Source of the DNA: Patella vulgata
Lineage: Eukaryota; Mollusca; Gastropoda; Patellidae
Assembly: GCF_932274485.2 (NCBI RefSeq)
Contig: NC_065882.2
Location: forward strand, 54,163,431 to 54,227,430
DNA length: 64,000 bases
Direction: 5' to 3'
In this document: positions 33,741 to 46,010 of the stretch, piece after piece
Layout of the letters: each line of letters begins with the position of its first letter
Position numbering within the stretch: position 1 is the stretch's first letter
The notes under the pieces: generated by a model
Seen by the model: the letters and a program-made list of their open reading frames with translations, nothing else
Told to the model about the DNA's origin: nothing
Database searches by the model: none
Translations under genes and position numbers: made by a program

Positions 33741-36700
33741 TATCTTTCAATATGTTATCACACATCAAAACAGAGCATATTGAAGATTTTGTATGGCATG
33801 AAGAAAAATCTCTAGAAAAATATGCTAACTTCCTTTTATAAATAGTTTGATCAAGAAGAAAGTTACTACTGATCTGCAGTACATTTCCTAATTTCTCCTT
33901 AATAGAATATGCCCTGCTACCTTTAGGCCATCTGCACTTCAATATAAAGAAATCTTAATCAAAACAATGTTGTACTTTTTACTAAAATTTCTGATGTTTT
34001 AGCTTTCATTACTTAGTATTATGGAAAAAATATTCACTTTCAAACCGAACAGTAAATAATATATAGTTATATCTATAGTTCTTTGAGTGTATTTCACATG
34101 CAATAATTAACGCATCTTTACAGATTAATGTCCTGAATACACTGTCATTTTCTTTCCAGGTTCCGAGTATCATTATTCTTTCTGAAACATCTGCCAAGAA
34201 AAATGGGAAAAGAAAGGAAGGAAGTGACAGCCTTATCTACCGTTGAATGCCACCAAACATGAAAATCATTATCCATTCTTTTGAGCTTTAATTAAGATTT
34301 CCCTTTAAACCTGAAGACGAAAGTGGCGGCACAAAAACATTGTGTCCTGTCTACTAACAAACATGTTTGAGGAAGGCACAAGTTCTCTATTACAATAAAA
34401 AGTACTTGTCTTTGACTGTTTTGAAAGATGACCTTTCCGTGCTATAGGGTTGCTATAATCCCATCAACAAAATGTCTTGCAGTGCAGATCAAACTTCTCT
34501 ATTTGGAGTTTTTGCTATGAAATATTCATTATTGAACGTTCTTGCAATCATGTAACAAGTTGAAAGTGCTAACAAATTGAAGTGAGATCATTGATAAAAG
34601 CATTTTTAAACAAGTTATCTGAATATCGATGGAAAAATCTCCATGCAGAATTAGAGCAGACTCAATTGGTATTGATATCGATGGACAAAATCTAGCCTAA
34701 ATAAATGAAATGAAAATGATGTTTATAATAAAAGAAATATGAAAAACATTATACACAAATGTCAACATAGCATTTTACCTTTTAAATTAACTAGGGTATG
34801 ATAATTATGATTGGTATAATTATCTAGCAAATGTAACTGCTAATTGATTTTTGTAAAGTTTATTGTTATCGAGTTTATTCATGACATAAATAAAAGCATC
34901 AGACCGTTTTTATGTGCAGGCCATCTCTCATTTTGAACAATGCGAAATAAAAACACTAAGTAACTTTTATGTGTCAAGCAAGATAATTCATAACAAAAAT
35001 AAACCATATGTTTCTATGTCCATGATAAATTATCAAACAACATCTGAAGCAAGTTCCTCATTTGTTATACTAATAATAACAGCTTCCACAACAAAAGACA
35101 AGTCTCAAAATCAAAGGCAGATGACTATTTCTACATGTTGTATCCTAAATCACAGACCTCCTTTATTTTTGTAAATTTTCTATTTAAAGAGATACTTTAC
35201 TTAGACTATAGTTGATCCAGGAAAACTGCCCAATAAGCCATAGATAGAGCAAACAATGCATTTGTGAATAGACATTGTGAACTGCCAAAACAAAACTAAT
35301 TAATTATTCATCATGGTTTTGATCATTGTTTTAATCAGTTGAATTTAATCTGCTGATTTTTCAGTACATATATTCCTTTTCTGGTATACAGCATCACTTT
35401 CTCTTTCCGATTTTGTTATGTCATTAGTCAATGATTTGAATATGAAGATTACAATGATTATCTAAGCTTAAATAAGTATGTGTTAATGTTTATTTCTAAA
35501 ATTCATCAGACAAAGATTTGGTATGTGGTTGTTTTCTGATAAGCATAATCTGCACATAGATGGCCATTCCTGCTATAACAGTTCAAAAATAGATAATGCA
35601 AAATGAATATATTTAACATTTTCATTTAAATTACTTTATTCCAAGCCAAGCTATTACTGTTTGTAATTTTGACAAGATGTGTGCGTTGATTGTTTATATC
35701 ACAACCATGGTACTGGTATATTCAAGACTTAGACTTGCTCCTCCATATTTAAATTAAATCATTAAATGGCTGAACTTTTTCTAATCTAGTTAAAAATCTC
35801 GAGCACCCGATGGCCTCAAGAGTCGATTATGGTCTTGTCATGTTAATAAATATCTAATAAATATTTTATAGAACAATCAAGGCCTAAAGAAAGACCTGCA
35901 ATAGGCAAATCTTAAATTGGTAATAAAATAATGAAGTCACCCTTAGAGAAGGTGTCACCCTTCTTGATAAAAGTGAAACAAAACCATGCAACATCCAAAG
36001 TGGTCTTTACAACACAACCGTTTTGGATTGTTTCATCATACAGTTTCAATAATGTCAAAAGTCATGTAGATAAAGTCAACTATACTTTATGTTTATATAG
36101 AAACATCAAATGAAGAAAAAACATAATGAGAAAATAGAAGTATAACAAATTCATTATAAAATTCATTTTCCAAGATTAAATTTACAAAATAATTTTCTAA
36201 GTAGAGAATGAAATAGATATCTGCTGCAAATGGATAAAAGAACCCAAATATACTTTAAGTCATGTGATAACCTTAGTTTGTGTTCTCTTATGACATTTTT
36301 AAGAAAGGAAAATGTTATCTCTGAAACAAATATTGAAAACAATTTAATTAATTAATTATAATACTGCATTCAATCAAAATTAATTAACTATAATTCTAAT
36401 TCAAATTCTTAACAGGAATTACTTTGTATGTAATTTTGTTACAAGTTTTGGTTTATTATAATATGGAGAATGTTTAACAAGTTTCAATGATAGGGGTAAA
36501 AATCAATAGACATTCACCCATAGACTGACATTAATTAGACTGATGTTTGTCAGGAGACTGCTGATTAGGGAATTAACATTACAACTAACTAATCAATAGT
36601 CACCATCTTATCTTACAACTCTAATTATGTATACAATCTACATAAAACTTTATCACTTTCACAAAAAAGCACATGCAATTTGAATATTGGTATACAAGCA

Positions 36701-36894
36701 CTTACACATGAATCTCTCAGTAGTGTGGTGCACTTTGTCAAGAACATGTAAAAGGAAGGTGTATATGACATTTAACAGCATAATTATAGTGAAGCACTTG
36801 TATATTGTATAGCATATAATAAATAATCTCATTAGGATACAGATATGAACAGTGGATTCCAACATTAGCGTCTATAGAGTAAAGCCCTAGCACA
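33741..36894. other. No gene recognised; one dispersed repeat at 35800-35915
   Basis: A long AT-rich stretch with short frames only. It shows no named element apart from the inverted relative of 59768-59885. Confidence 0.4.
35800..35915 (-). repeat. Dispersed repeat, inverted relative of 59768-59885
   Basis: CCTAAAGAAAGACCTGCAAT and GATTATGGTCTTGTCATGTT match, in reverse, ATTGTAGGTCTTTCTTTAGG and the CCAGACCATAATC block at 59.8 kb. About 110 bp aligns with moderate divergence. Family unknown. Confidence 0.65.
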
Positions 36895-37920
36895 CAGTGC
36901 GTTTTAAATTTACAGGGAGATCAACAAATTAAATGGGGTATAATCATACATTCGAGGTACCAATTTAAATGAAAGAATACATCTCACTGAGTACAACATT
37001 GCCCATAACAGATGATTTGGGTCCTGAGATGGCTCAAACTGACACCCTAAATATGGACCCCAAAGGGCTTGTAAAAAGGTTGTATGCATACATTCCAGTA
37101 CCAGTTGAAAATAATATTAAAAGAAAGTGTATATCACACAGAGTACAAAATTGCCCTTAACAGACAATTAGACCCATGGGATGGCCCAGACTGACACCGC
37201 AGAGCCGAAGGGGCCCAAAAATGGGGTATACTCATACATTCTAGGTACCAGTCAAAATCAATTTTAAATTAAAGAGTATATCTCACCGAGTACGAAATTG
37301 ACCATGACAGATAATTTCGGCCCTGGGATGGCCCAGACTGACACCCTAAATATGAACCCCCAGGCCTTAAAGAAAGGTTATATTCATACATTTGAGGTAC
37401 CAGTTGAAACTTATTTTAAATGAAAGAGTATATGCCGCTGAGTACGAAATTGGCCATATAGACGATTAGGTCCCTGGAATGGCCCAAGGGGGGGGGGGGG
37501 GTCTAAAATGGGTTAAACCCATACATTCTAGGTACTGATCAAAACCAATTATAAATGAAAGACCACATCTCCTCGGGTACGTGAAATTGCTCATAACAGA
37601 TGTTTTTGGCCATGGGATGCTATATTCATTCATCCTAGGTACCAGTTGGAACTAATTTTAAATGAAATATTAAAGGACAATATTGGTGCCAGTCATTATT
37701 ATCACATATGTGATAGAGCTGGTTAAACACATTCCAAATATAATTTTAACACAGAGATCATTGCTACGATAGTTAAAATCAATTTTAAATTAAAGTGTAT
37801 ATCTCACCGAGTACAAAATGGCCCATTACTGATGATTTTGGCCCTGGGATGGTCCAAACTGACACCCTAAATATTGTGCCCTCCCAATGTTTCAAAAAGG
37901 TTATACTGACAAGTTTTGAA
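36895..37920 (+). repeat. Satellite arm 1 (about 145-bp units)
   Basis: Units repeat GAGGTACCAGTTGAAA, GAAAGAGTATATCTCACCGA, GTACGAAATTGCCCAT and CTGGGATGGCCCA. The GGTACC-type anchor lies near 36956, 37095, 37241 and 37391, giving a period of about 140-150 bp. A G14-like run near 37489 marks one unit. The same unit occurs in reverse in arm 2 (38356-39380). Confidence 0.85.
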
Positions 37921-38355
37921 ACACCTTTTCCCCTTGATTCGCCTTGAATGTGAATGCAGGTGCAGTGTATGTCATATTTGGCTAGAGCAACAATCTCCAT
38001 TCATGGAAGTATTTCCTAAGTAGGGTAACTTTAGGAAATCTGGCCTCACAAGACCATTTTGAGCACTCAGTTCACAAACATAATGACTGCATCAAGTTCA
38101 GTGTTGCAAGGAAACTTGGAGGATAGCGCTACACACTTGAATATGTTTACAGCTAATATGTCCTGTTGCAGTTTCATAAGAGATGGGACAGACATAACTG
38201 GCTGTTCCAGTGTGTGGAGATGTGATCCAAGTCTCACTGCAACACTTTAATATGAGGCAGTCAGTGTATTTATGAAGTGAGTCAGATTGGTCTTGAGTGG
38301 CCAGATTAAAACAAACTTTTGCCACCAACAGCCTAAGTTCAACCATTGAATGAAT
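37921..38355. other. Spacer between opposed satellite arms
   Basis: About 435 bp of non-satellite DNA with higher GC than the neighbourhood. It holds an 88-codon minus frame (38098-38364) with seven cysteines and no recognised domain. It would be the loop if the two arms paired. Confidence 0.5.
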
Positions 38356-39380
38356 CATAGACATAAGCCCTGGGGGGTCATATTTAGTTTGTTGGTTTGG
38401 ACCGCTCCAGGGCCGGAATCATCTGTTATGGGCAATTTTTTTACTCGGTGAGATGTACTCTTTCAAATTGGTTTTGACTGGTACCTTAAATGTATGAGTA
38501 CACTTCATTTTGGCCCCCTTCGACTTTGGGGGTGTCAATCTGGGCCATCCCATGGGTCTAATCGTCTGTTATGGGCAATTTCGTACTCAGTGGGATATAC
38601 TCTTTCATTTAAAATCATTTTCAACTGGTACCTCGAATGTATGAATATAACTCTTTTCAAGCCCTCTGGGGTTCATATTTTTTAGGGTGTCAGTTTGGGC
38701 CATCCCAGGGCCAAATTGCCTGTTATGGTCAATTTCGTACTCAGTGAGATGTACGCTTTCATTTAAAGTTGGTCTTGACTGGTACCTTGAATGTATGAAT
38801 TTAACCCATTTTGGGGGTCATTCTAGGGGTCGACAGGGCCACACCCAGGGACTGGACGCCGGCAAACGCCCATTTCTGTATATCCCAGGTTAGTATGTAG
38901 ATGCCTATATGGTCAGATATTGGTACCTTGTTCATCTAGGTTCTACCATCTGGGCTCCTGGTCTATTATGCCCAGACAACATCATTTCCCATTAAATTAT
39001 AATGGGCAATTCTCGAATGTATGAATATAACCCTTCTCAAGCCATCTGGGGTCCATATTTTTTAGGGTGTCAGTTTGGGCCATCCCAGGGCCAAAATTGT
39101 CTGTTATCGTCAATTTCGTACTCGGTGAGATGTACTCTTTCATTTAAAATTGGTTTCGACCGGTACCTCGAATGTATGAATTTAACCCATTTTGGGGGTC
39201 ATTCTAGGGGTCACCAGGGCCACACCCAGGGACTGGGCCCTGGCAGACACCCATTTCTGTACATCCCAGGTTTGTATGTAGATGCCTATATGGTCAGATA
39301 TTGGTACCTTGTTTGCCTAGGTTCGACCCTCTGGTCTATTATGCCCAGACAACATCATTTCCCATTAAATTATAACTGTC
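38356..39380 (-). repeat. Satellite arm 2, reversed, with 381-bp higher-order duplication
   Basis: It carries the arm 1 unit in reverse (CATCCCAGGGCCAAA, ATTTCGTACTCGGTGAGATG, GGTACCTCGAATGTATGAAT). Within it a larger block including the non-satellite stretch TGTAGATGCCTATATGGTCA to CATTTCCCATTAAATTATAA occurs twice, offset 381 bp (38801 and 39182). Frames at 38687-38893 and 39002-39409 are repeat by-products; their near-identical peptides reflect the duplication. Confidence 0.85.
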
Positions 39381-39597
39381 TAGATATATTTCAAATGCAC
39401 ACCAACTAGTACATGGTGGATATCAGGTTTTGGCATGGTCCAAATAAAAAATTAATTATGATCCATTATACACAAGTGAAGCTAATGTCATTGCAATACT
39501 AGAACCAGTATCCATATCTATTCCTCCTTTAACCTTTGTTAAGTGAAGCTAGTGTCAATCTGTCATTACAAACTTGGGACTACTACATACAGTTGCA

Positions 39598-39904
39598 CAG
39601 GGTTCCCGCGGCTTCGTCAAACATTTTTTCAAGGATAAATATACGTCAATTTCAAGGATTTTCAAGGACATTTTTTAGCCTAAAGTTACAATTTTTCATC
39701 TTAAAAATAACCAAAACATTACCAACTATCGTTATAATCTCATATTTAAAAGGAATTGAAGACATTTGAAACACAATTAAGGTTCTGAACTGAAATTCAA
39801 GGATATTTTCCTATTTCCGCGAAATTCAAGGATATTCAAGACCTTGAAAATGAAATTTTAAATTTAAGGATATTCAAGGATTTTCAAGGACCGCGGGAAC
39901 CCTG
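39598..39904. mobile_element. hAT-like MITE, perfect ends, TTGCA duplication
   Basis: The left end CAGGGTTCCCGCGG and right end CCGCGGGAACCCTG are exact inverted repeats. TTGCA directly flanks both sides (39593-39597 and 39905-39909). The interior is built of TTCAAGGAT/ATCCTTGAA motifs and has no coding sequence. CAGGG ends fit hAT elements. The duplication reads as 5 bp rather than the usual 8, so the subgroup is uncertain. Exact ends suggest a fairly recent insertion. Confidence 0.85.
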
Positions 39905-40255
39905 TTGCAATTGCTAAATTTACAGGGTATCTTCATTATTCAAGTCATACAAGCCCCAACAATTCCATCTCTTCTCGGAGAAGAGAGAAAGACCTGGTAC
40001 TAGCTTCTGTTGTGCACATTGATACAACAAAAGCCAAAATTGGTAATATTCCATGACATAAGATTTGTCAGGAGAGTCGTACTATAACATCTTGACCTAG
40101 TCCATTCTACTGGACTCCAAAACAAAAATGATCTGTTTGCTGATGGCTAAAAAAGTTATATCCAGTTTCATCTATCTCCTAGTTATCTCTACGTTAGGCC
40201 AGTGGACATTTCGGCCTAGGATATTTTGTCCTAGGACTTTTCGGCCACTTTTTTT

Positions 40256-40504
40256 TTAAAGAAAGGATGTTTCGGCATATTTTTCAACAGATTCATTTGT
40301 GGTAAAAATAAGTGCATCAAGTTGTAAGAAAGGTTGTGGATTGTAGCCAGTTGTCATGAACCAAGAACCATCTATGTTAAGTTCTTGTAGTATCTGGGGT
40401 TCTCTTGGTCTATGTTGGGCACAAACTCTTCTTAAAAGACGCTGGGAATTTGCATGTGTGAAAATCTGGTTTGACTTGTTGAGTGTTGACTTTGCTTTTC
40501 TTTT
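40256..40504 (-). pseudogene. MULE-type transposase fragment
   Basis: About 82 codons read LLRRVCAQHRPREPQILQEL then NIDGSWFMTTGYNPQPFL and IFTTNESVEKYAETSF. In MULE transposases linked to FLYWCH-type proteins, a stretch like 'LQEL..I...W..TTG.NPQPFL.YD....RM.VF.T...L..L..S' lies just before the first catalytic aspartate; this fragment matches that pattern from memory. The catalytic DDE part is absent: the frame runs directly into the element's terminal repeat. The longer 164-codon frame (40256-40750) exists only because SINE-B sequence is read through upstream. The protein cannot be active. The family call rests on recall without a search. Confidence 0.45.
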
Positions 40505-40511
40505 CATGTTT

Positions 40512-40650
40512 TGGGGTTGGATGGCCGAATGGTTAGCGTGTGTGCACTGTATCATAAGGTCTGTCATTGAGTCAACCGGCATGGTTTCAATTCCCCGGTT
40601 GTACATAACAAGGAGTAGGGTCCCCTGTCCAGCATCACTGGTTTTCTCTG
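40512..40650 (+). repeat. SINE-B copy, 3'-truncated, inside the MULE derivative
   Basis: It starts GGGGTTGGATGGCCGAATGG (box A TGGCCGAATGG at 40522-40532) and continues through the tRNA-like head (GTTTCAATTCCCC as worn box B) and AACAAGGAGTAGGGTCCCCT to GGTTTTCTCTGG. There it meets MULE terminal sequence. The body and tail are missing. Confidence 0.78.
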
Positions 40651-40707
40651 GGCCGATATGTTCACAGGCTGAAACACATCCTAAGCCGAAACATCCATCC
40701 ACCACAG

Positions 40708-41277
40708 AGATATATTTTAATTTTGAGCAAAATCGGATAAAAGAGTCCAAAACTTTGGTATTGCATACTTTTATACTATTTACGTAAAGGAGCTGTCATT
40801 GTTTCAGTCCGATTTTCACAAAATTAAAACTCAACCGTCATTAGCAAAATCGGATAAAAGAGTCCAAAACTTTGGTATTGCATACATTTATACTGTTTCA
40901 CTCCGATTTTCACGAAATTAAAACTCAACCGTCATTAGAGATAATATTGATATACCAGATGTTATACACTATTTGCGTACGAAAGGCGACCATTTTGTCT
41001 GTCAGTTTTGGTCTGATTTTTACGAAATTTGAACTCAGCCAAAATTAGGATGTAACGGTGATATATTCAAACGTTTTTTCAAATGGGATAATAATTGTGA
41101 CCTCTAGAGAGACCTCAAGCTAAAAACGCGAGATCTTAGGGAGATAATCCTATATTTCAAGTTTCGTTGAAATCGAATAAGAATTGTGACCTGTAGAGTG
41201 TCCACAAACAATTGTGGACGGATGGACAGGGGCGACGACAATATACGTCCACATGAAAATGTGGGCATATAAAAATG
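40708..41277 (+). mobile_element. HPE locus, core A, 5' end missing
   Basis: Core A half-units include a direct repeat of about 117 bp (AAATCGGATAAAAGAGTCCA at about 40731 and 40848). The 3' end is complete: GACAGGGGCGACGACAATAT, hairpin arms ATACGTCCACAT and ATGTGGGCATAT with loop GAAA, then AAAAATG. It directly follows the MULE derivative. Confidence 0.82.
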
Positions 41278-44200
41278 AATAGGGACTATTGAACTCTGTG
41301 AATGATGTGGTCAAATCAAAAGTGTGATAACCTCTTTCACTTAAAGAACCATAAAACCTCATTCATTTCATTTTAATGACAATGAAGATAAAACAGAATA
41401 AAATATGGAGATTTGACTGATACAATCATATCAAGTTCATATAAAATGTAGTTTATCATTGAATTGATATTACCGTTACCTCAATGGCCTGTAATTCACA
41501 GAGTAGAGATTTCCTGATAATACTTTTTGCCATGAATAATGAAATAGATTTCCCAGCTTGCATTTTTATGCTTTTCAGCAACTATCATACTAATTGGAAT
41601 GTTTGAGCTGTCAACTGATAGTGCACCATCCAAAATTAAATGCAGAGATCCATGAACACAAACATTGTTGTTATGAAGGTTTTTTTCATTTTTCAAGATA
41701 CTGACAATAATGACAATCAAAATCTTAGTATTCGACTAAGATATGATATGATAAGCCTCATAATTTCAATTCTTCAAACCGGGACATAGCTAATCAGTAG
41801 GGTATGTCTTTGTCACTATCACTGAAGACCTATTCAATCAAACCTATGTAAATTGCTATTATATATATCTTTGTAAAGCACAAATGAGCACATTTATGTG
41901 GCAGTTATGCCCTATAGAAATGTGTATAATAATAGTAAAATTTTACATAATAGTAGTAATAGGTGGATAGATGTCAAAGTATGTTTAAACTTCTGGAACA
42001 CGCTATGCACACTCCACTGATAAAATCTACTTACCACAAACAGTGAAATCCTGAATAATCTTACAAGCCACTCCAGTATATAAATGTATTTTTAAAGAAC
42101 AAAATATTTTTCTATTTCTTAAAAGGTACAGTAACTATTATGGTATTACAAGTGAGAACAGTAATTCTTACTTGCCTAAGGGCCTAGGATTAGTTTTCAA
42201 ACCATGATTCAAGTGATATCTGAGATTCCAGCTCGGTGTAAAGACACACTCCTTTAATAAGACCAATTTATATCTGTTCCATAACTGCAAGATTATACTG
42301 TATTTGTCATTTTGCATTTCATGGACTTGGAATTTGACTGACCCTTATATTCAATTTTACATTTTATTAAACAACAGGTATAGTTATTTAGCCATCTATA
42401 TAACTGAACATTATGAGAAAAAAAAATCAGAAATTTTCCAATCTTGTGGCAATCAGTTCTTATGAATAGTCAGTTTCCAACTCATATCCTCTCACAGTCT
42501 CATATAACAACTCTTCTTCATCAAAGGAATTATCAGTCAGCTGAAAATCGTCAATGTAGCTTTTAATGCTCTCTACTCCTGTCTGAACAATAACTTATAT
42601 CCTTTTTTGTGTCACTTCCTGAATCTTCAAATCAGATTTCCTTGTTAAAAATATATTTGGAATTGTTTATCTAACTCTACCATATACCCGGTATGTAAGA
42701 TCTGTGGATGTCCTTATTGCCAAAATCAACCATGCCAGCAAGTTGGAGAGATCTTTGTCTTTTATCGCATTCATGAAGTCATAATCTGCAAATCATCTTC
42801 AAATTTTACAATCTGAAATTTTGGTTAGGGTTTTAGTTTACAAAGAAAAAATCTTTCGATGTTTTAAAATATTCACTCAACAACTCTTTTTACAGATTTA
42901 TGATTGAAAGGTGGGGAAACTTTAAATCATGATTTTGGGTGGGGTCAAATCACTGATTTGTCTTAGAATCATAAATTTAAATCTAAACATTCTAAATTAT
43001 TATCTAAATCTAAATGTTCTAGATTATTATCTAAAAATCTAAATTATTATGTAAATATTATTATCTAAATGTTTTCATGTATCACAATGAAAATGTCAAT
43101 AGGGGTAAATTGGACATCATGCCAAAAATGATAAATACATTTATGTCATATCATATTCATTTTCTATTAATAACACACTTAAGAACAAAATCAGCTTTTA
43201 CATGACCGAGCTTATATCCTCTCAAGTGACCATTTTGCCAGGCAACTTAAACAGCTTATGATAAAATAATCCAACGTCTAATGATTATGATAACTGTTAG
43301 AAGCAAACTACTTGTATCGACAAGTGACATTTACTGGTTTAACGTCTATAATCAGAACTGTTCACTAATAATGACCATAAACTAGTTATAAAATATTTCC
43401 TCCAAATGAATGAAGATACTGAAAAGATTGGCGGTGCAAGAGGTTACTTATTTCTTTTTTTTTATCAACAGTTGCCAATAATTAAACATGTGGCATATAC
43501 CATAACAATATCGTTCTCTCCTCATGCAACCATCAATGAAGTTAGCCAAAAGGCATGAAAAGTAAGAGAAGGCAGTCAGGATAGGTGACTGTGTGAAAGT
43601 CAATATTTTATTGAGAGAAAGCAGGCATTTGGAATATCAGAAGACTGGCGGAGTTGATTCAATGTGGTCGAGCTGACAAGTGTCATACTAATCATTCTTC
43701 TCTCCTTGATTCATATTGGAGCAATTAAGTCGAGGAACAGAACGAATTCAAATTCATTCATTGACGAAAACTTCTACATTGAAAGTAATTTTTTCAGACG
43801 CATGAAGGATGAGAAAAAGGCTGTGGAAACTTCCTGTATTTACTGATCTGGTGCGAATTTATTGATGAGGATTAGAAAATGATATAGTATTAACAAACAG
43901 TGTCCAGGAATAGAAGCTAATTATTGGGACACAGTTTATGTGTATAAGACGGAAATAATAAAATATCCTGTATATATCGATTCGACGTGCAGTAGTTCAT
44001 TATAAATAATTCAATTAAAGTCTGTAATCAAGCTATCTGTTGTATGAAGTACTAAATTTTTATTAACAAGACAAGTGATATATTTATCGTGATTACAAAT
44101 ATACAATAAATACAGCTCAATGCCTCACTGTTACAGTAGTGAACAGTTGACATTATGCAGAGAGAATGAGCTAAAACAAGAGTTTTTTATATGACTTCCC

Positions 44201-44986
44201 CCCAATGGATAATATTGATTCAGCACATTTATAATTGAAGACAGTTAAGTAAAGAAGAAGTGTGAAACTTTCAATTCCTCATTACACTAACTGTAGGAAA
44301 AGCCAAAGCTAACTGTGATGAAATACTTTCATAGCCAATGTTCGTTGATATTGACCAGACATCTTCGGTGAAAAAGCTCAGCTTGTTTGCTACCGGAGAG
44401 GATTTTAATTTTACCTTTAAGTGGTGTGGAAGAAAGCCAGTGATCAAGAATTTAGAAACCTTATATGATGACATGGTATTGATTAGTGGTTTTAAACAAT
44501 CACCTGTGTTAGGAAGTTACGAGAGACAGACATAAAGCTGTTTGACAATTGATGTGGAATTAATGTTTTAACATATACATATGTCTCACAATTGGCAGGT
44601 GTTGAATATTTTAAAACAAACAAGTAGAAGAAGATTGGTAATTACCAACATATTGTCTGACAAATCCCCAAGGGATTGGAGAAAAAAATTGGTTCTAGCT
44701 TCCAGGATTTTATGATTTGTCGTTTGTATAATTTGTGTGTAACAAGATTGGTTTCATCCAAGTTACCTTACTATCTTCGAGATAAGAATTCATGGAAAGT
44801 TCTGAATGGTTTCCTTGATGTTTATATCCATCATACGATCAAATTCGTTATGGTTACTCTTAAATATTTTACAAAGTGGAATGGGATTTAGTTTACGATA
44901 TTTCATTTCAACTGGAGTTCACGACATGGCCTGAGAAACAACTGCGCTGCGGAAATCTGGTTAACTCTAAAACTGACTATAACACC
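41278..44986. other. No firm gene; possible 5' region of the candidate exon
   Basis: AT-rich DNA. At 42960-43090 an imperfect AT-rich tandem run repeats TCTAAAT and TTATTATCTAAAT. A plus frame at 43664-43846 encodes a hydrophobic N-terminal stretch but lacks an ATG and is rejected. Frames at 44338-44535 and 44676-44891 have coding-like composition but no motif I recognise. Confidence 0.35.
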
Positions 44987-45080
44987 ATGTTATTTTTGGA
45001 TGTGAAGTGCTGGGATATCAAACATTATCAAATAGAAATATTATTAGTCTTCCAAGTTATCTTCATTTCTGTAGTTGCTG
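44987..45080 (+). CDS. Candidate first coding exon, signal peptide
   Basis: The ATG at 44987-44989 sits in the favourable context AACACC. The exon reads 31 codons plus one base, MLFLDVKCWDIKHYQIEILL then VFQVIFISVVA. This gives a polar start, a hydrophobic core (ILLVFQVIFISVV) and a small-residue end (VAG across the junction), the layout of a secretory signal peptide. It ends at a strong splice donor, G followed by GTAAGT (45081-45086), in phase 1, a common phase after signal-peptide exons. The frame is open upstream to 44876, so the ATG is a choice; other starts are possible. No downstream exon was identified. If real, the product would be secreted or membrane-bound. It could equally be a chance frame in AT-rich DNA. 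Confidence 0.3.
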
Positions 45081-45945
45081 GTAAGTGTTCCTAAATATAT
45101 TTTTAGTATTATTTCTTTTAAACTCAAAGCTCTAATTACCCTTTTCTTTGAGAAGTTTCTCAGGTTTTTTATGTCAAGGAGTGTTGATTTGTGTGTCTTA
45201 ACCAAGCATATCGTATTATAGATACTAGTATTCTATACCGTAAAAGTCAACATCACTTCTCTTTTTGACTTCTTTGCGTCTTAAAACAGCTAAAAAGGCA
45301 AATCAATGATTTCGTATAACAGAAAATTCAGTTAAATAGCCCACATTTAAGCACAATTTACAAGCAAGAGAAATTACATGGTCTTACCTAGAAATGCTGT
45401 ACTCAACAAACTAAATAAGAAATGTGGAACTTTGATTTTGATACATTAAAGGAAAAAATCCATGTCCTAATGTTTTAGATATGCATTAAGTAATGTCTGT
45501 AAGGTAATGAGGTGAAATGTGCTTGAAGCGTATTTGATTTTAATTGAAGTGCTTAAAGTGACAAATGTCAGAATGGGATTATCAATCCAATCTCGGAATA
45601 AAAAAAGAAACAACACAACCAATGACGAATCTGGATTGTAGATGTGGGGAAAGTGGATGCATGTTTAATTCTAATCCTTGTGTGCTTGAATAAAAACTAT
45701 ATTGGCATAATTACAAATAACTTTAATTAATCAACTTAATCATAAAATAGATAATGGGTTTAATTATACATAATCTTTATTCAGATGGTTTTGAATCATT
45801 AAAGAGGAATTAGAGCTTCCATCAAAATGTAACTGTTAATTAATATCACGTAATATATTCAAAATAACCCTAGTCTTAAAAATATAAAAACTGGCATACA
45901 ACATTGTTTAGAGGCGTCTTCTGAACTTTTGCGAGAGAGAAAAAA
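45081..45945. other. No gene; intron if the 44987 exon is real
   Basis: AT-rich unique DNA with no repeat or exon recognised. Confidence 0.35.
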
Positions 45946-45986
45946 ATGAAATGAAATGGGGTTTAACGTCCTACTGTTCTGCTCCA
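45946..45986 (-). repeat. SINE-A 3'-tail fragment
   Basis: ATGAAATGAAATGGGGTTTA followed by ACGTCCTACTGTTCTGCTCC is the reversed SINE-A 3' end, only about 41 bp. It is an extreme 5'-truncated insertion, 24 bp from the Tc1 element end. Confidence 0.85.
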
Positions 45987-46010
45987 TAGAGAGAGAAATA
46001 AGGTTTAAAC

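Larger units (their letters stand above)
40197..40697 (-). mobile_element. MULE deletion derivative with SINE-B inside
   Basis: The left end GGCCAGTGGACATTTCGGCC is mirrored on the right by GGCTGAAACACATCCTAAGC and CGAAACATCCATCC, giving imperfect inverted ends. Between them lies a minus-strand piece of MULE-type transposase (40256-40504), then a SINE-B (40512-40650). A second fragment at 58341-58470 has the same junction between transposase piece and terminus. That indicates a propagated deletion derivative rather than random decay. Confidence 0.55.

Noticed and set aside
38098-38364. 88-codon minus frame in the spacer of the opposed satellite
   Set aside because: Composition is coding-like and GC is raised, but no motif, start context or splice pairing supports it.
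39002-39409. 135-codon plus frame as a gene
   Set aside because: It is satellite arm 2 in frame; a near-identical peptide occurs at 38687-38893 because of the 381-bp duplication.
43664-43846. 60-codon secreted peptide gene
   Set aside because: The frame starts at GTG with an in-frame stop just upstream and no ATG. A poly-pyrimidine AG inside hints at other splicing, but nothing firm.
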